A stretch of DNA of 64,000 nucleotides, taken from contig CP074575.1 in the NCBI GenBank assembly GCA_018394315.1, positions 1,768,615-1,832,614 of the forward strand, in the 5' to 3' direction. Below are positions 62,782 to 64,000 of this stretch, one piece after another. Positions within the stretch are counted from its first letter, which is position 1. Each line of letters starts with the position of its first letter. The stretch comes from Mycoplasmatota bacterium (GTDB lineage Bacteria; Bacillota_I; Bacilli_A; MAG-NZ). Made by a program: the position numbers and the translations under genes. The notes beneath the pieces are model-generated. The model had not been told where the DNA came from. It saw only the letters and a list, made by a program, of their open reading frames with translations, and ran no database searches.

Positions 62782-63507
62782 TCATAATATGCTTGCTTCT
62801 TCAGTCTTAATAGAGTTTTTAATTAGTCTATTAAGTTCACTCATTTCACTCTTCGATAACGATCTCCATTTACCTATTTCTAAATCCAAACTAACATTCA
62901 TAATGCGTATTCTCTTTAGTTTTGTAACTTCATAATCAAAATGAGCACACATTCTTCTAATTTGTCTATTTAATCCCTGTGTTAGTACTATTTTAAATCT
63001 TTTAGAATCTAATTGCTCTATTATACATGGTTTTGTAATTGTATCTAAAATAGGTACTCCATGACGCATCTTATAAAGAAACTTATCTGTTATCTTTTTA
63101 TTAACAGTTACAATGTATTCTTTTTCATGTAAATTACCTGATCTTAATATCTTGTTAACAATATCTCCATCATTAGTTAAGAATATTAAACCCTCACTAT
63201 CCTTATCAAGTCTTCCAATATGAAAAATTCTTTCCTTATGATTAATAAAATCTACTATATTATTTTTTTTACTTCTATCGGTTGTACATACAATTCCTAC
63301 CGGCTTATTAAAGGCAATGAAAACATATTTACTGGTTTTCTTTACAATAGAACCATTTACTTTAATAATGTCACCTATAGATACTTTATATCCAATTACA
63401 GGAATAGTATCATTTACAGTTACCTTGCCAGCTTCTATGAGTCTATCAGCCTCTCTTCTTGAACAATATCCAACCTCTGATAGGTACTTATTTAATCTAG
63501 TTTGAAT
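62782..63507 (-). CDS. rluF: RluF-type 23S rRNA pseudouridine synthase with ATT start codon
   Basis: A 241-residue enzyme. The S4 RNA-binding domain begins right at the start ([20 protein letters not shown]), then [34 protein letters not shown] with the catalytic Asp (about 105), and [18 protein letters not shown]. No ATG, GTG or TTG lies in frame before the S4 domain. An ATT stands seven bases after GGAGG and gives exactly the expected N-terminus. The frame MRHGVP at 63069 is only an internal Met. ATT starts are known in infC, so this may be real, or an ATG was recently lost. Length fits RluF of Firmicutes. Confidence 0.82.
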   Translation of the reverse strand: MQTRLNKYLSEVGYCSRREADRLIEAGKVTVNDTIPVIGYKVSIGDIIKVNGSIVKKTSKYVFIAFNKPVGIVCTTDRSKKNNIVDFINHKERIFHIGRLDKDSEGLIFLTNDGDIVNKILRSGNLHEKEYIVTVNKKITDKFLYKMRHGVPILDTITKPCIIEQLDSKRFKIVLTQGLNRQIRRMCAHFDYEVTKLKRIRIMNVSLDLEIGKWRSLSKSEMSELNRLIKNSIKTEEASIL

Positions 63508-63514
63508 AAGACCA

Positions 63515-63562
63515 CCTCCAAAACAAAACCATAATCTACTTAATTATAATAATTATGGTTTA
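63515..63562 (-). terminator. Terminator after fdhD
   Basis: Minus strand: AACCATAAT, long loop, ATTATGGTT and TTGTTTTGG. Moderate strength. Confidence 0.6.
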
Positions 63563-63576
63563 TTTTTAAATCAAAA

Positions 63577-64000
63577 TTACTTTACTAGCTCACTTACTCT
63601 AAAACCATTTGTATAAACATTCATTTTTTTACTCCTTGCAAAGCCAATTAGTGTGATTCCATATTTTTCAGCAAGCCTTATTGCTAATGACGTAGGAGCA
63701 CTTCTCGAAATTAACACAGGAATTTTAGCAAGTAAACACTTTAGTACCATATCACTTGATAATCTACCACTTACAACTAATAGGCCATTTGTGTAAATAT
63801 TATTATTTAATAAATGCCCAATGATTTTATCTACAGCGTTGTGCCTTCCAATGTCTTCTTTAAAGATGATTTTATCACCAATTTTATAAATTGCAGAATG
63901 TACTCCACCTGTTGCTTTAAATAACTCGCTTTCCTGAGCTAAATATTTTGTTAACCAATAAACTACTTCCGGATGAACTTTTGAATCGTTTTCTAACATG
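63577..64000 (-). CDS. fdhD: FdhD, formate dehydrogenase accessory sulfurtransferase (C-terminal part)
   Basis: The last 140 codons; the gene runs off the right edge. GGVHSAIYKIGDKIIFKEDIGRHNAVDKIIG, GLLVVSGRLSSDMVLKCLLAKIPVLISRSAPTSLAI (in parts VSGRLSSDMVLK, ISRSAPTSLAIRLAE) and LIGFARSKKMNVYTNG are the conserved C-terminal half of FdhD, which sulfurates the molybdenum/tungsten cofactor of formate dehydrogenases. The CxxC active site lies outside. The Met at 63999 is not a real start. Implies a formate dehydrogenase elsewhere, often a selenoprotein. Confidence 0.93.
   Translation of the reverse strand, partial: MLENDSKVHPEVVYWLTKYLAQESELFKATGGVHSAIYKIGDKIIFKEDIGRHNAVDKIIGHLLNNNIYTNGLLVVSGRLSSDMVLKCLLAKIPVLISRSAPTSLAIRLAEKYGITLIGFARSKKMNVYTNGFRVSELVK

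Noticed and set aside
62782-63069. Truncated pseudouridine synthase gene starting at MRHGVP
   Set aside because: The same frame is open to the ATT at 63507 and encodes the complete S4 and catalytic domains.
1-64000. CRISPR array or prophage
   Set aside because: No short regularly spaced repeats, cas genes, or phage structural genes are seen.

Overview
The window (about 30% G+C by eye, most genes on the minus strand, standard genetic code with TGG for Trp) comes from an endospore-forming, probably anaerobic, low-G+C Firmicute of the class Bacilli. Spore markers are a GerE-type regulator (11100-11306), an alpha/beta small acid-soluble spore protein (51367-51588), a YjcZ-type peptide, YlbD and a SpoVB-like flippase. 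A trimeric [FeFe] hydrogenase and FdhD indicate H2 and formate metabolism. A Bacilli lineage close to the root of the Mollicutes (Haloplasma/Turicibacter/Izemoplasma-like) would fit, but that placement is inference.

Region 1 (1-29.3 kb) is mostly core genome: rpsP, ylbG-ylbE-ylbD, a SpoVB/MurJ-type flippase, small spore-type proteins, def, an IS150-group element that entered the last codons of def, a HAD phosphatase, RNase J, a short MurI-like protein, a DEDDh exonuclease, a DUF2089/SHOCT operon, gerE, uvrC, the classical rimP-nusA-ylxR-ylxQ-infB-rbfA operon, an rRNA methylase, a PAS/GGDEF/HD-GYP protein, two small SASP-era-type helical proteins, and the hydrogenase operon hydC-hydB-hydA. hydC is split by an ISL3-family element with a visible target duplication.

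Region 2 (29.3-51.3 kb) is an accretion island lying directly downstream of the intact ssp gene. Five direct copies of the ssp 3' end plus its terminator (29.85, 30.55, 35.47, 44.34 and, intact, 51.31 kb) divide it into modules: a P-loop kinase; an oxidoreductase with a DUF4386 protein; a copper-resistance module (CueP, HMA protein, Met/His-rich secreted protein, CopZ-like HMA-[2Fe-2S] fusion, CopA, SHOCT membrane proteins, histidine kinase and response regulator); and a secreted lipoprotein/esterase/V8-type protease module. Inside it lie further gene 3' ends: two tmRNA-like ends that bracket 33.4-35.3 kb, tRNA-like ends that bracket 47.2-51.1 kb, and tails of a response regulator, lgt and the esterase. 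No integrase is visible. The cueP gene carries one in-frame TGA at a position where I expect a conserved cysteine, followed by a hairpin that resembles a bacterial SECIS element.

Region 3 (51.3-64 kb) returns to core genes: ssp-thiI, a free-Met-sulfoxide reductase, rpsD with its leader (a second ISL3 copy sits between rpsD and its terminator), DegV, an M32 carboxypeptidase, a DUF1540 peptide, threonine aldolase, a YwaF-like membrane protein, a two-domain cyclophilin lipoprotein, an OsmC protein, an RluF-type pseudouridine synthase whose only plausible start is ATT, and the C-terminal part of FdhD. The ssp-thiI...ytsP-rpsD order resembles Bacillus subtilis, so the ssp locus looks ancestral and the island secondary.
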